Below, piece by piece: positions 45,453 through 58,530 of a DNA stretch of 64,000 nt. The position numbers and the translations under genes were made by a program. Position 1 is the stretch's first letter, and the number at the start of each line of letters is the position of its first letter. This stretch comes from Wyeomyia smithii (Eukaryota > Arthropoda > Insecta > Diptera > Culicidae), in NCBI RefSeq assembly GCF_029784165.1, contig NC_073696.1:88961381-89025380 (forward strand). Direction: 5' to 3'. The notes beneath the pieces are model-generated. The model was not told the DNA's origin. It was given only the letters and a program-made list of their open reading frames with translations, and searched no databases.

Positions 45453-47312
45453 AAAGGGCGTAGCCAGAGGGGGGCAGGGGGCCGTTCCCCCCCCCCCCTA
45501 ATTTTTGTAATGGATGCAGAATTTTATTTTCCATAACTTTAATAACGTTTGCGCCAAAAAATGGACAAAAATTGTCAATTTTTCATGAGTTTTTCTTTAC
45601 ACGCACTGACGAAACTAAACCATGAGTCATCAGAAAAAAATTCATTTGAAACTCCAAAGGATACTGAAGAGGAAGACCGAGGTAAAAGTGGCTACATCGC
45701 TGCGTGCGCTTGGCCTAGAGGTATGTGCAACCGATCAAACAGTGCTTAGCGAACATGGACGGTCAATACCCGTTCACTAGTTTCGGAGCTGCAGGCAATG
45801 ACGCAGCGGCAGCGCCTGAATAAGCTGGTCAAATCGATTTTCTCGGCAATTCACGACGTGGCGGTGGTGATGGACGACGAGACCTGTCTCACCCTGGATG
45901 GCAACGACTGGTAGGGCATTATAGTACGAAGTACCTGCCAAATGTTGCGTCGTTCACCAAAAAAACACCATAAGGCCGAAGACACGGTGTTTTGACTGGA
46001 TCTAGAGTCGGCTCACTATTCGAGGCGATCGTTTGAGGAGATGGAACAGCTAAATATCGATGTGGTACCCAAGTTGGCGAACCCGCCCAACGTTCCCAAG
46101 ATGCGTCTCAACGAGGATTTCTGGCAAGCCCGAAGCGTAAAATCTACTTCAACAATTTTGTCGCGAAATTACAGGAGAAATTGATAAATACAACGAAAAA
46201 AGATTTGAACAACATGCCTACACACATGTTTTCGTCCGCTATAGCGAATGTTCCGCTTTACTGCCGGAAGGCCGCACGCAAGAGCGTAGATTTTTTTGCA
46301 AGTAAGCCAACATAATTACCTTCCATAGGAAATTTATCAAACTCAATGTCCTAGTTATTTTTTACCACTATCCGAAAAAAGTCCATTTTTTTAACGCATA
46401 CGTTAGAAACGTTAATGAAACAATACGGAAGCACAAGTGAGAACGAGAAGGACGACGAGACAGTTGTTTCGTGCAACCGATTAGACCGTTGCGGAAACGT
46501 GAGGCTCGAGCTATTGAATCAAGGAAAAAAAGCAGATTCACCACGCTGTAATTATCAAAAGCTGCGAGTCCAATCTTCTTCTCTTTAATATTACTTGTAA
46601 TCAAAGAGCTAAATAGCATTTCTGAAAATGTAAATATTTATAACAGAAGGAAACAGTCACGTTTTTTGATAATTGAGTTTTGCAAATAAATTCTTGTTGC
46701 ATCGAGAAGTCTTCGTAAAAAAAGCAAAATTTGATGCTAGGATCGCTTATCTGACGCCAGTAACCACCAGGCTACCACACACTTTCGAAAGTTAGACGAA
46801 ACAAAGCACTGTAATAACACACTGGTTCGTGTACAAGCCACAGGTTGAAATATATTGGATATTAGCCAATTTCTCAATTATTTTGGATATTAGCCAAAAT
46901 TGTTTCACTTTTGCCTTCCCAAATGCATTTTTCGACAATCGGCTTCCACAGGGACCTTGTTTAGGGTGTTTACCATCACGAAAAACTGTTTTCTCGTTTT
47001 TGGTAAAAATGGCATATTAGCCAATTTTTGAATTACGGGCAGTGTAAAGTTCTTCAAAATCTTAGAAGTAAAAAAATGGTATTTTGAATCTGGCCAGATC
47101 AAAAACAATTGAATGAAATGCTTGCCCTATGTTGCGTGGAATTGCACAGGTTTTTCAGTGGATCCACTGAGGACATTGCAGCGGCAAAAGTACCGAGCAA
47201 ATCCGTGTTGATCACTAACTACTGTTATTAATTTTTATTTTTCAAAATACCATTTTTAACTTATAAAATTTTGAAGAACATACTCCTACTCGATATTCTG
47301 GCTACGCCCATG
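45453..47312. mobile_element. hAT-like element with 8-bp duplication, containing a mariner relic
   Basis: The left end reads AAAGGGCGTAGCCAGAGGGG and the right end CTGGCTACGCCCATG, inverted repeats matching over GGGCGTAGCCAG. The flanks are GTCCAACC (45445-45452) and GTCCAGCC (47313-47320), an 8-bp duplication with one difference. A G/C run follows the left end, as in the element at 24450-25394. Internally, a 39-bp inverted pair (about 47049-47090 and 47240-47280) and a duplicated GGATATTAGCCAA are present. Probably non-autonomous. Confidence 0.75.
45740..46310 (+). pseudogene. mariner-type (ITm) transposase relic
   Basis: Readable pieces are RLNKLVKSIFSAIHDVAVVM, DDETCLTLDGNDW (first catalytic D region), SFEEMEQLNIDVVPKLANPP with NVPKMRLNEDFW (the third catalytic region, usually PIEDFW), and THMFSSAIANVPLYCRKAAR. 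The order is that of Tc1/mariner transposases of the maT or DD37 groups. The region between the first and third motifs is partly deleted and stops occur throughout, so it is dead. Confidence 0.75.
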
Positions 47313-47339
47313 GTCCAGCCATTTACTAACCATAACCAT

Positions 47340-47460
47340 GCGGTTTGTACACTGAAAAAGGCTCTTCGGCAAGCGTGGATCTTGCGTTCAAGACAAGGAT
47401 GCCCGCGTAATAGGTGTAAGAGGCGAGCGAAGAATTGCCGCCAAAGACTGAGGCCCTAGT
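47340..47460 (+). pseudogene. RTE 3'-end fragment
   Basis: AAGGATGCCCGCGTAATAGG and the following GTGTAAG parallel GAGGATGCCCGCGGAATAGG in the copy at 24.4 kb, reading DARVIGVR; then RIAAKD corresponds to RIAAQD. It ends in A-runs. Confidence 0.6.
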
Positions 47461-50400
47461 TAAAAAATAAAAAAATATAGCTTTCAACCATTCCTGTGAA
47501 TTCTGGTGCCCCTAGTGAATACAGAAAGGCGACAAAAGGCCGCAGAGTAATTTCTCACCGGATTCGTCGCTTCTACATATTCTAAAAGGATAATTCATTT
47601 AAGTCTCTGAAGGAATTATCTTTGCTAGGGACATTAAAATTCACTAGAATGGTTTAAAAGCTATCCTCTTTCCTTTTTTTCTAGTTTCGGCACTAGGGCA
47701 AAACCTGTGTTTATAAATGTAATCGGTCTGTCGACGCAAAAGTTAGTAAAGTATGTATAAAAATGTTTAAGTTTTCCGGTGAATTTCCTTACACTAATGT
47801 TTGCATGTTGTCGTTTATGAAATGTAAATGTTTGGCGTCTATACAGCGTTGATCACAGTGCGTTGTATAGTTAGATTATGAAACTTCTTAGAAATGCTTA
47901 GAAGACAACAACAGTTGAAGCTAACCACTATAATTGTTAAAAATTGATCATTAGTCAACCAAATTTGAATAAAAAGCTCTTTAAAAAATGTGGCAATTTC
48001 TTTAAATAAACCATAACAATCGTCCTATTAAAAATCAAAACGTCTCGTATTTTGAGCGGCAAAGTAAAACAGTGTGCAATACACGTAAGCTTACTCAAAT
48101 CGAATCGATTGAAACTTTAGTCTTACCTATCATGACAGATCATTAAATATTTACTAAGTGCTCTCCCTTACTTGGGCGTTCTGTTGCTCTTCTTTTCGAC
48201 AGTTACCGGCAAATCGATTGCGGTAAAGTGTGGCAGACTAAACATTGTAACTTTCTGACAGCACTGCAGCAAACAGCTAATCAAGCCCTGTTTATTGATC
48301 TCATTCCAGTGTAGTTTCTGTCTATTTTTCTGTGAAGTAATTATGTAAATTTTTGAATTGAATTGAAAATTTTTCTTGTCATTAGTTAAAAATTCAAACA
48401 CAGAAAATAGTAATCGTTCTAGAACCTTACATGTACTTTACCACTATCAGATTAAACAGAGACAACAGCTCCCATTAATTGATAGCCATCTCGTCAATCG
48501 TCTTATCGTCCATCCTTCATTAAGGGAACCAACGTAAATCGCAAACGCGTTGCTTCCCTGTACCATCGAAGCGTGAACCTCGTTAGACAAAATAATCCAA
48601 TTAAGTACGGTGATTATACTATTCAAATATCTCCGTGCCAAGTGTCTTGTGTCACCCCAGCCGGAAATGAATCTAATCACTTTAAAACCCTTCGATCCGA
48701 CGTCTACATCGACGTTCGTGTTACATAAACATACAATTCGCACGGAATGGCAGAGCACAGATTTTCTTGCCTTGATTTTCCTTGACCGCAATGTCATCAG
48801 CAGCTTCGCTGAGACGTGAAGGAAACTAGGGGTCACAACGTAAAGCTGAAAACATGTTTTTCGCCGGTCACCATTTCGGGCCCGAATATACTCTCGGCTG
48901 GCCGGCCGGCGCTCGAATGCACTAACAGACAGGAAACGACAGCCGCACAACATCGGAAAGCAGGAGAAAGACAGATGCTCGGATCCATACATCATTTCAG
49001 CTCAGCACGGCGTCGTCGGTGCCTCTCGCGCGGAACATGATCTTCAGCATGAAGAATTAAATTTTACAATTTATGTGATACATTTTTCAAGCGCCCGCCA
49101 GGAGGCAGACAGTTTATGAGGTTTGCCGGACGGCGACGGAGCTGTCGCATTACCGAATGGTTAACGAGAATGTATCAAAATTGCTACTCTAAATGCAAAT
49201 GAGTTTCAGCAAAGTTACTGGATGGCCGACGTGAACGAGAATTAGATGATATCTGTTTGACGCGTGTGTCTGCAGCTGGGTTGCACAATTAGTACTGGCC
49301 AAATTTATATGACAAGGTTCATGTTTTCATGATACTAAAATGAGGCCTTTTTCAATACTAATTCAGTAATTTTGTTGTGTGAATATAGATTTAAATAATA
49401 ACAATCATCAGATTTAAATTAAAATTTTAGTAGGAAATGTTATTTGAATAAACTGCTTCAATCAGTAGTCTCTTTTTGTGAAATTTCGTGAAAATTTTCC
49501 TGCTTGAAATCGATCCACCATTTTATTTGATTTTATAAATCAGCAATTTTTCTTTCTCATGCTCGAACATATTTTTAAATATATGCAAAACATCATTTTT
49601 CTGTGTCGTTCTTTCTACTTCTGTTAACCTTCTCCGACAGGAAACTCCCTCAATGGAAGATCTAAAACAAAGTCTCATTTCAAACACAATTCTACCGTAA
49701 TTGCAATAACAAAACTTTATTTTACCACTTACTATTTACAATCGAATCAACTGTTTCCGTCATTCTGAATGTCATTATGGTGCACACAGAAGAGCCATCA
49801 ATAAACTGTAATCGAACAAACTACGCCGAACGTAACCACTCCAGTGATGTCAGCATTCAAACGCATTAGCCTGGAGCACCGAACGCCCTAAGCAGTTGCC
49901 CATCATACTAAATGAGGACCCTCAAGTAGGAGCTTATTGATACTGCTACGCAGGAGACATTGCTCGTGTTTACCGCTTCCGGTGTGGTATACTTCATTGC
50001 CGCTAAAAGCTAGTGCGGATGACAGTAAAGCAGCCTCTGAGTACAGTTCGGTTGAGCCTCGCGGTAAAATTGAATAATGTTTACGATTTCAAGTTAAATC
50101 TCTCCCTGCCATAAAATCGTTCTACAATCTTGGCTATCATTAGTAGAGTTTCGACATTAGCAATTTAAGTAGACTTCTATTGCAAAGCTGTGCAAACAGT
50201 TACAGTAGTTTATAGAGCAAAGCAAAGCCTGGGTATTAAAGACTGTCCTAGAAAGTTATAACATTTCTCAAATTATGAAAATATAACTCTTTTTGACGGA
50301 TCTCGCATCAACTCATCTATGGCACTAGCAGCAGTCTCTCAATATTCACTGGAACTTCAAGGGTGTGTAGGCTTTACTAAACCAAGCAACTTTGCATACT

Positions 50401-50606
50401 TCTGTGTTCGAAAATTCATCAAGACAAACAAATGAAAAGGATTGAAAGTGTTTAACTTTTTTGATATTTTTGTCCAATCCATTTTTTCTACTTAATAAAT
50501 TAGTTTCGAACATTAAAGTCATGAGAATTCTAAATTGTTTCTACATACTTCTAAAGATTGACCTTACAATTTGTTTATAGTCATTGAAAATATGTGGCTA
50601 ATCGGA
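47461..50606. other. Long stretch without supported genes
   Basis: 48450-49250 is less AT-rich and has frames up to 182 codons on the minus strand without recognisable domains; it may be unique host sequence. TAGAGCAAAGCAAAGCCTGG near 50214 resembles the tail of the SINE family at 59.7 kb. Confidence 0.35.
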
Positions 50607-50809
<203 letters not shown>

Positions 50810-50842
50810 ATTTTAAGGACATTTCAATTAATCGTCATTCGG

Positions 50843-50900
50843 GTCCGTGGCTTATCGGATAATGAATACGTTTAAAATTTGGATTCAAATCATATCAAAT
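50843..50900 (+). other. Weak tRNA-like sequence after the microsatellite
   Basis: GGGTCCGTGGCTTATCGGAT followed by GGATTCAAATC loosely matches A and B boxes. It could be the decayed head of a SINE. Confidence 0.25.
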
Positions 50901-51394
50901 GGTTTTATCGAAATTAGAACATCCTCACTCTTCAATTTGCCTTAAAGTATCGTTGCTTTAAATACATTGCCTTTTAGAAGCTTTACATAATGAAAATTTT
51001 ACGTAGAACTACATTACAGAGTAACACCGTAAAAATATTCTCTTTTTTTAAATAGAGTAAATTAAAAAAATTAAATAGCATTTATCTTGAAAAGCTTTTT
51101 TAAAAAAAATCTAATTTGTTTTTTTATGAAAGCTGCAAAAAGCTAAACATTGTACGAACGAAAGTTTTTAATAAATGTATCTGAGCCAAAATGGTTTGTC
51201 AGATTCATGTGACATCTTCTGCAAAGTTGCAGATAAGATTTTTGGTGTTCAAAAAAAAATAAGAACAAAAAATTCTTCTTAAAAAAAACGAAAAAATTAT
51301 ATTATATAATTATATAAATTATATTATATAAATTTAATGCCTCAGAAAACTAAAAAAAAAACAAAAACTGACCACTTTATGAACACTATAGGTA

Positions 51395-53461
51395 CCGTGA
51401 TGGATCGAAACCCGTACAATATCGAAATCCGTACACCTTGATGTTTTTCTTCAGTTTTAAGCATTATAAAAATGAAAATTCATATGATAGTTACATGTAC
51501 ATGTCCGTTGAGCTGTTGGCCTTCTGTTAGATTAAACTATACGCCAGTAGGCCATGAAATAAAAATATTAAAAATGAAAAATCAATCGTGTATCGGTTTC
51601 AGTTGTCATTGCGTTTTACCGTTAGAGAATTTATTAAGGAAACGTTCTTCATATAAAAATGTTTTTAAGTGGGATATAAGTGTTTTACTCTGTTAATTTT
51701 TTTGAAACTGATGGAAAAGGTAAGTCTTTGTCATTTTTGAGCTGTATTCCTTGTTAATTGCTTGAATCTAAATCCGTACAGCGTGTGTATCATGCATTCA
51801 CTACCCGTCATAACTTTGGAATCGCTTCACTGAGTATTGCAACACCCAGTTTGAATATTGCAACACCTCCCGAAAAGTTTAGCATCACCTGGAATTGGCG
51901 GATATCTCGCCTTTTTTACAACCTAGAAAGTTGCGGTTTCCAGTAAACTTGTTCAGAATGTCAAAGACTACTTTATGATGGCTAATTCAGTGTGAAATTT
52001 TACCGCTATATGGCGCTAGTGGGCACACAATTTGTCTTATTTTGAACTTAACTAATCACACGATTCCGACCTGCTAGAAAGTTGCAGTGTTCAGCAAACT
52101 TGTTCAGGATGCTAAAGGCTTATACATGGTAGACAATTTAGTACTGAACTACCTCACTATGCGGCACTAGGGTACATGGGGTTCTTCGTATACGAACTTC
52201 AACTTATCGCGCGAATATTACTACCCAGAAAGTAGCGGTCTTCGACTTGTGCTACCAGTTGTTGTCAAGCACGTCGAAACACAGTATAACGCCGCATGTG
52301 TGTTCCGAACTATTCCATTGAGGCTATTTTCATTACAATTCAGTGTCAACACAAATCAAAAAAACCCATTGTCCTAATTGAAATACGACTTCGACAACCA
52401 CCAGGGCGAGTGTTTTCACTTCGTGTATACATTTTGGGTGTCTGCTCGTTGGATGAGGCTTACACGCGCTTTCTCGAACGCACCATGTACTGAAGTCAGA
52501 ACCACTCAGCTTGCATGTAAGCCGACGGCGTTGCGTGTTCGGTCTTGCCCTTGACCTCTTGAGTAACTTTGCTGAAAATCGCAACGCTCTAAATGGTTAG
52601 ATTATTGAGCTAAATAGCGTTTAAAACACTCAAAACTTCATGCACACTAGCGCTGCGTTGTGGCTGAATTCCAAACTATACTCTCCTCCAATCACAAGCC
52701 CTTGACCTCCTGAGCAACTTTGCTGAATACCGCAACTCTCTAGGTTTTCAGAATCAAGAGATAGAGTTACATTAATCTGCCCATATCAAGTGATGCTAAA
52801 CTTTTCGGGGTGTTGCAATATTCAAACTAGGTGTTGCAATACTCAGTAAAGCGATTCCAAACTTATGACGGGTAGTGTATATTGTTGAACTTTCTTCCTG
52901 GTTTCAGCATATAATGGAAGAAAACAAGTATAAATCTTAACGGCAAACAATTTCGAAGGAGCTGAGACTGAGGTGCGCAAGGGAAAGTCGTACCGCGAAG
53001 CTTCGAGAGGATCCGGCGTTTCGGTTAATACGACAAGGGGTAAACGCTTCGAAAATGGTACCATTTCAGCTGATATAAAAATTAGAATACCGTGTGAAAC
53101 TTTATGAACCAATTGATCCTCAGAATATATTTATTCGTAAATTTAAATAATTTATAAATAAAAGATGTTCATTTTTGTACTTATTTCTGTGATTCATTGC
53201 TGTATGGACTTTGATCCAGTCTTTATCGCGTGTGTGCGGATTTCGATTCAAAAGTGTACGGGTTTTGATTCAGACAGAAAACTGTGTACGGATTTCGATT
53301 CAAAACATGTTCTATTTAAACATGATTTTTTCGAGTTTCGGAGTGATTTTCATAATTTTGCTTGAAAATAGTAATAAAAAAAAGTAGACCTATAAGTAAA
53401 CAAGTCAGTTTAAAGCAATATGTGATTTCTTGATTTTATTTCGGATTTCGATCCAGCACGG
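51395..53461. mobile_element. Outer TA-flanked TIR element with repeated GGATTTCGATTC motifs
   Basis: Left end CCGTGATGGATCGAAACCCG, right end (inverted) CCGTGCTGGATCGAAATCCG, 18 of 20 bases equal, with TA at 51393-51394 and 53462-53463. Inside, AATCCGTACA and GGATTTCGATTCAAAA recur several times near both ends, as subterminal repeats do. A second element is nested at 51799-52877. No transposase is recognised. Confidence 0.8.
51799..52877. mobile_element. Inner TIR element (ends CACTACCCGTCATAA), with internal repeats
   Basis: The terminal inverted repeats are about 90 bases: CACTACCCGTCATAACTTTG through TGAGTATTGCAACACC at the left, and the inverted copy ending ATGACGGGTAGTG at the right. 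The right flank is TA; the left flank is TT. Diverged internal repeats of the phrase GAAAGTTGCGGT...GTAAACTTGTTCAG occur on the left, and inverted versions (CTTTGCTGAAAATCGCAAC) on the right. Confidence 0.85.
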
Positions 53462-53463
53462 TA

Positions 53464-55955
53464 CACAGTTATCTAAAAAAACATTCAATTTTTTTGCTGT
53501 GTACCCTTCCGCCACGATTATGGATCCCCCACAGTTACGGATCACTTTCGTGTTTTACGTTATTTAACTCAGTTGAAAAAACTGTTTAGTGCATGTAACA
53601 ATTTTGCAATAAAAAAGCTATATTTGCTAGCTTTTAGCACAGAAAACGTCGTTTTTATCCCTAGATTAATGCGTTTTCTATAAGTATGTAATATTGTCAT
53701 CGAGAATCTATCAAAATATTTGTCGGGTTTCTCAATCAGCGTAAGTAGCACGTTCTCACCCATAATGTTTCTATGTGATATAATCGCTGATTCTCGTGCA
53801 AAAAATAGCTCATACACACAGATCACATCACGATTCATCAAAATTTTAATTATAGATAACGATTTTTCTGTAAAAATAAGTTATTTTCTAAGTGTTCCAT
53901 AATAGGTACCGAGACAAGGTAGTTTTTCACAATTATGGAACACTTAGATTCAAACGGATTTCTGGTTGATTGATTGGTGAATGTAAACATGCGTTTGATG
54001 CAATTGAAAACTTGTGCGAGCCGCTGATGGAGAGTTTCTTCCCCCACAAACACAGTAATAATTACTAGTTAATCATAATTAGATTAACAGGAAAAGTCCA
54101 TTGCGCCGAGTGCAAAGCTATTTTAGCTGAAATTCGATGATTTGAACTAATCGCCCACTGTGCCTCTCCAGCCATCATCAGTTTGGTGTACCTAGATGGA
54201 TAGAAATTGTTTTCAAACGACTTTCTGAAGCAATGCTTTCGCAGGAAAATTCAGATCTGATTCAACTGATCTGAAGTGTTTGGGCATTTTTTCTCTTTTG
54301 TGAGTATCTCGTTGCTAGTGCAATAGTTGCAGAGTTATGATGGGTCGAATATGATGATGATTTTATCAATTTCGGCCCATTCCTCTTCCCCAAGTTTTGT
54401 TCATCGCAGTGATCAATTTGAAATCAATACTAATATAATCAATTGTTAATTTAATGATCACTTGCGAATCTGTTTTATACATTAAACAAAAGACGGAGAC
54501 GCAAGGAGAGTTATAATAGTGGTTAGTGCGAATCTGCATCGCACAGGTTACATCGGGGCCGTTTCTTTAGGAGTGAGGATATGCAGAAATTTGAATGTTC
54601 AGTAGCTTAATAGAGCCTTGTAAACATGCTTCACTTATGTCCAATAACTGGTTGGTGCTGTGTGTGCCAGGCCAACTCATGATTCGTGAGGGTGGATCGG
54701 AGTCGCTCTCTAAAATAGAATTTGAGCCAGGTGTTGTTTTAGTATGGGGGAAACAAAGAAAGTACCAAAGCAACACGTGTGCAAGTCGGCCACCGACGCG
54801 TTGGGCTTAAGTTTCTGTTAACTTTGTAATAGTGATAGATCAAACAAGGGTGGAAATGATGAATTTATAAATGGGCTAGAAATGCGAAGCGGGTACCTAC
54901 TTTATGGGGGAAAATAGACAAAGAAGAGCACCGTGTATCCTGAGCGGGTGCTTGAGTTTGGATAAGTACACGATGGTGGATCAGGTGGGCTGTGTAGGTT
55001 AAGTGGATGCGGTTTAACGGCGGATTTGTGCGTAGTACTTCGGCGTGGTCGCGTCTCCAATCCGAATGGGGTTTGTTTGAATACGGATTTCCGGGACGAG
55101 TGTGGCGGCTTCGCCACGTAGTGCCCGGATAACTGAACATGTCTTATGGTGGACTTTTGGCCAAGTAGGTGCGTCCAATGATTTTGTGGGAATGCGATTC
55201 ACGTCAGAATGGATCTCGCTTGGAACTCGTCAGTTGCCACGGTTGTGCGCGGTCGGGCTCAAGGTAAGGCTTTGTTATCGAAGAACGTTTTCAACACGTC
55301 TGTTGGTGGGTTTGTTTCGTGAAAGCTTGGAGCTTTGGTGTGCTTATGATAGTAGATATCTTATGCTTCAATTTTTCGATTTTTCTCGCTTTTGAACAGT
55401 GGTTTTATATATTATGCCCCAATAATGACTAGTTCGGCATTTTGTCAACAAACCTAAAACTATGTTCTGACCAATATGTTCACTTGAAGTTTTTTTTTTT
55501 AATTTTTAAGGCTTTGGATGCATGAAATTTTGCCATTTGTTTTTTTTATTTAGTAGGTAACACACTGATAACTAAGATAGAATCGGCGTGAAATGTCGTC
55601 TCCCCGAGTGTGAGAGCGGTAGTGCATAATGCTTCAGTTTAAACGCGTTTCAGGCTCATTAAAATGTCTCCGGAATGTAGTGATTTCGCGAGGTATATCC
55701 AGATTTATGTTCTGTGGCCGTTTAGTCGAAGATTTCGTTCGGTCGATGAATATCTTGCTTATGAAAACGCGATGTGTAGCTTCCAAAGAACCGCGTCGGT
55801 AAAAGTGCGTTTGATTCCTCGAAGGAACTTGGGATTGGTAATATACATATTGTTGGATGCTACGAGTGGCAGATCCTTTTTTGCGCGCGTGACGTATGCA
55901 TAGGATCGCGGTCCTTGGCAAGAAATGATACCTATCGCTCGTTCGGTTTCGTATT
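53464..55955. other. Non-coding stretch, no gene
   Basis: TTATGGAACACTTAGATT at about 53935 recurs at about 56598, so repeat-derived sequence borders this block. 54480-55350 has short repeated phrases (TATGGGGGAAA near 54745 and 54902) and no recognisable domain. Confidence 0.35.
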
Positions 55956-56365
55956 GGGCGAGCTTCGCGCGCAACATTGTCTGGTTCCGTCAATTACCAC
56001 GGTGATTACAAACCTTTCTTTCCACGACATTCGCAGAGATGCAGAGATAAAGTTTGTCTGACCGTTCAGCCGAAGATCGTCTCCGTTGCTTTTATAATTG
56101 AAAGTATACCTGTCAAATTCACGCCTGCCGAAATGCATTTTTCGAGGGTACCCAGGAATAGTAATGAGTAAATATATAACCACTTGGATACATCAGGTGG
56201 TAAATTCCATTCGCGCGAGTCTAGTACTCATCGTTCGTCTTCGCAATGAGTTAACTTCGCGCGCAACACTGTCCGACTCAGTCACTTACCACGGTGACAT
56301 AACCCTTCCTTTCCGTCGCAGTCGTGGAAATGCAGAGGTAAACTCGGTTTCCGACAACAACGACT
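55956..56365. repeat. Diverged direct repeat, period about 295 bp
   Basis: TTCGCGCGCAACATTGTC, then TTACCACGGTGATTACA and AAATGCAGAG-like sequence at 55960-56060, parallel TTCGCGCGCAACACTGTC, TTACCACGGTGACATAA and AAATGCAGAGGTAAA at 56255-56355. It might be part of an LTR or a satellite. Confidence 0.6.
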
Positions 56366-57700
56366 GTTACATCTCCTTCCTTACAATATCCTTTCCTACC
56401 CTAACGATTGTAAGGACGTGGCCGGCGCCGTTATCGATCCATACAAAGCGGCAGCTACTGAATTGTTGTACACTGAAGATGGCAAACTAATCCCAAGTAG
56501 TCATACACGTGGTTCCTTGTGCAACTTCACTAGCTCAGATCGATCACGGAGGAGCAACTACAAAATGTGCGGTCGTCAAGCTCAAGCTCAAGCTCATTAT
56601 GGAACACTTAGATTTAAACGTGATCTTCACCAATTAAAACACCCTTTCAACATCTATTGAGCTGTAAGCGGAAGCTAAACAGTGCTGAGTCTCTAAAAAA
56701 AAGTGACAAAACGTTATGTTTCACCATATACAACGGTTCATCGCTACATTCGGGAGCGACAGACTTGGACTCTCGATCTTACTTCAACCTCGAAAACTAC
56801 ATAGAATGTGGCCAGGCCATGCAAGATCTTTGATACGATTAGAAACATGTTATTTCTTTATATTATATAATTTGAGTGAGGTTCATTGAATGAGTTCGTT
56901 GCCCAAATACTGTTTTCATTATAATATTCATAATATGATCCAAATTGTGCTATAACTGGGACATCTCTCGAAAATTATGCATAATTGGGAATTTGATGAA
57001 CTATAAAATAAATATAATTCCTTGGAAATTTTTACAAGACATGGAAACAAAAACTCAATCAAACAAAAGATTACATGTTTCTGTGAATAAAAATATTTAT
57101 AGATTATTTATAAACAACAAAATTGACCAGAAAAGATTTTTTGAATCCATACGTCTTCTTAAGTGATCCATAATTATGAGGGCTGTATATCTTTTTGGAA
57201 AACAAAATTGTTACCTACAACTTTTCCGGACAATTTGTGAAGAAAAAAAAACTTTTCCGGACACACTTTCGTCGTGCTAAAAATAATTTTTATCACACTA
57301 GACACTCGGCGCAGGCGATAATCTCGAAACTTGATGTCCAGGATTTTCTGGTGGCATTGATCAAGCTTCGTAATTTATTATTGACAAACAAATCACAATG
57401 GTTGTATGCAAAGCTACGATCGCAAGGTTGACGTAGAACTACATAAGGTTGTTTGTTACATTACTTGTTTTGAATATGTTTAAAATTTTGTGCGAAAAAG
57501 GAGTTGGAGTGCTACCGAAGTTCAGATTACACATACAACACTGAGCAGGAATGGAACAAACACTATACAACGCAAACAAATTTCAACAGTCAGGGTGCAT
57601 GCAGGTTAAAATAACATTTTAATTTCAATTCTAGCGCAAACCGAGAAAATATTAGGTAATTCTTTAATAATTTGTTTGTTGTCCTTATAAGGACAGTTGA
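56366..57700. other. Stretch with no supported gene
   Basis: 56400-56600 reads as a possible decayed coding or LTR segment (IVRTWPAPLSIHTKRQLLNC in one frame), not identified. GTCCTTATAAGGAC near 57683 is a perfect 14-bp palindrome. Otherwise AT-rich. Confidence 0.35.
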
Positions 57701-57779
57701 TGTTCAATTTCATATTGGAAGGCTTTTTTCAGATAACACAGTTGAAAGCTGTTTTCAAACTGAAAATTTGACGGCCCAT

Positions 57780-58110
57780 ATATTTTAAATCAAAATACGG
57801 CCAGCTTTTATTAGAGGAAGTGCCAGCTAATGTACCTACTACTGTTGCTACCCGCTACTGCACAAAGGCAGCTTTTTACTAGAGGAAGTGTCGCTGCACT
57901 AGCTGCTGATATCACTGTTGCTGCTGATGCTATCCGCAACCACAAATGCTGCTACCATCCATGCCACTGCTGCTGCTAAGTAAGGATCGTTGTAGTCGCT
58001 GTTCAGATTTAATATGAACAGTCTCGACTGAAACAGGCTCTTATATAGCCCAAATAATACATTCAGAATTACTAGGTCTATAATTCTGTCGACCGTGCTT
58101 GGAAAAACTA
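57780..58110 (-). repeat. Promoter-like repeat related to 32.9-33.2 kb
   Basis: On the minus strand: CAAGCACGGTCGACAGAATT, CTATATAAGAGCCTGTTTCA, ACAGCGACTACAACG and a run of CAG-rich triplets. The same order occurs on the plus strand from about 32994 to 33140. The TATA-like box is the best conserved block. Confidence 0.6.
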
Positions 58111-58530
58111 TTATAAAGGGTATTTTTTTAAGAATTTGGTTTTTCTTCCAAGGCTGGTTGTTGGCTTATCCGCATAGACGAGAGACTTAACGTAGCCCAA
58201 CAAAAAATAATCTAGCGGTGTTAAATCACATGATCTAGGCGGCCAATTCACTGGTCGATTTCGTGAGATTAGTTGCTCACCGAACTCATTCCGCAATATG
58301 TCCATTGATTCGCGCGATGTGTGGCACGTTGCTCCGTCTTGCTGAAACCACATGTCAACAGACCCAGCTCTTCCATTTCCGGCAAAAAAAATTAGAAATC
58401 ATCGCGCGATAGCGAGCGCCATTGACCGTAACGTTGCGATTTTGATCATCTTTGAAGAAGTACGGACCAATGATACCTCCAGCGTGTAAACCGCACCAAA
58501 AAGTTCTGGCTCAAAAAATATTTGTAATCA
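58111..58530 (-). pseudogene. mariner-family DD41D transposase, C-terminal part, frameshifted
   Basis: From about 58515 downward: FWCGLHAGGIIGPYFFKDDQ and NVTVNGARYRAMISNFF, then a shift in a run of eight T (near 58385-58395). It then reads WFQQDGATCHTSRESMDILR (second catalytic D), NRPVNWPPRSCDLTPLDYFL (third D) and GYVKSLVYADKP. Exactly 41 residues separate the two aspartates, as in the DD41D (rosa-like) group of Tc1/mariner elements. The N-terminal DNA-binding domain and first D are missing, and the frame ends at 58111. Confidence 0.88.

Noticed and set aside
48447..48995. 182-codon minus-strand frame
   Set aside because: No domain or composition typical of protein; open frames of this size occur by chance in the less AT-rich block.
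54865..55202. Overlapping minus-strand frames of 60-90 codons
   Set aside because: Mutually overlapping in different frames and without motifs; more likely repeat or LTR-type non-coding sequence.
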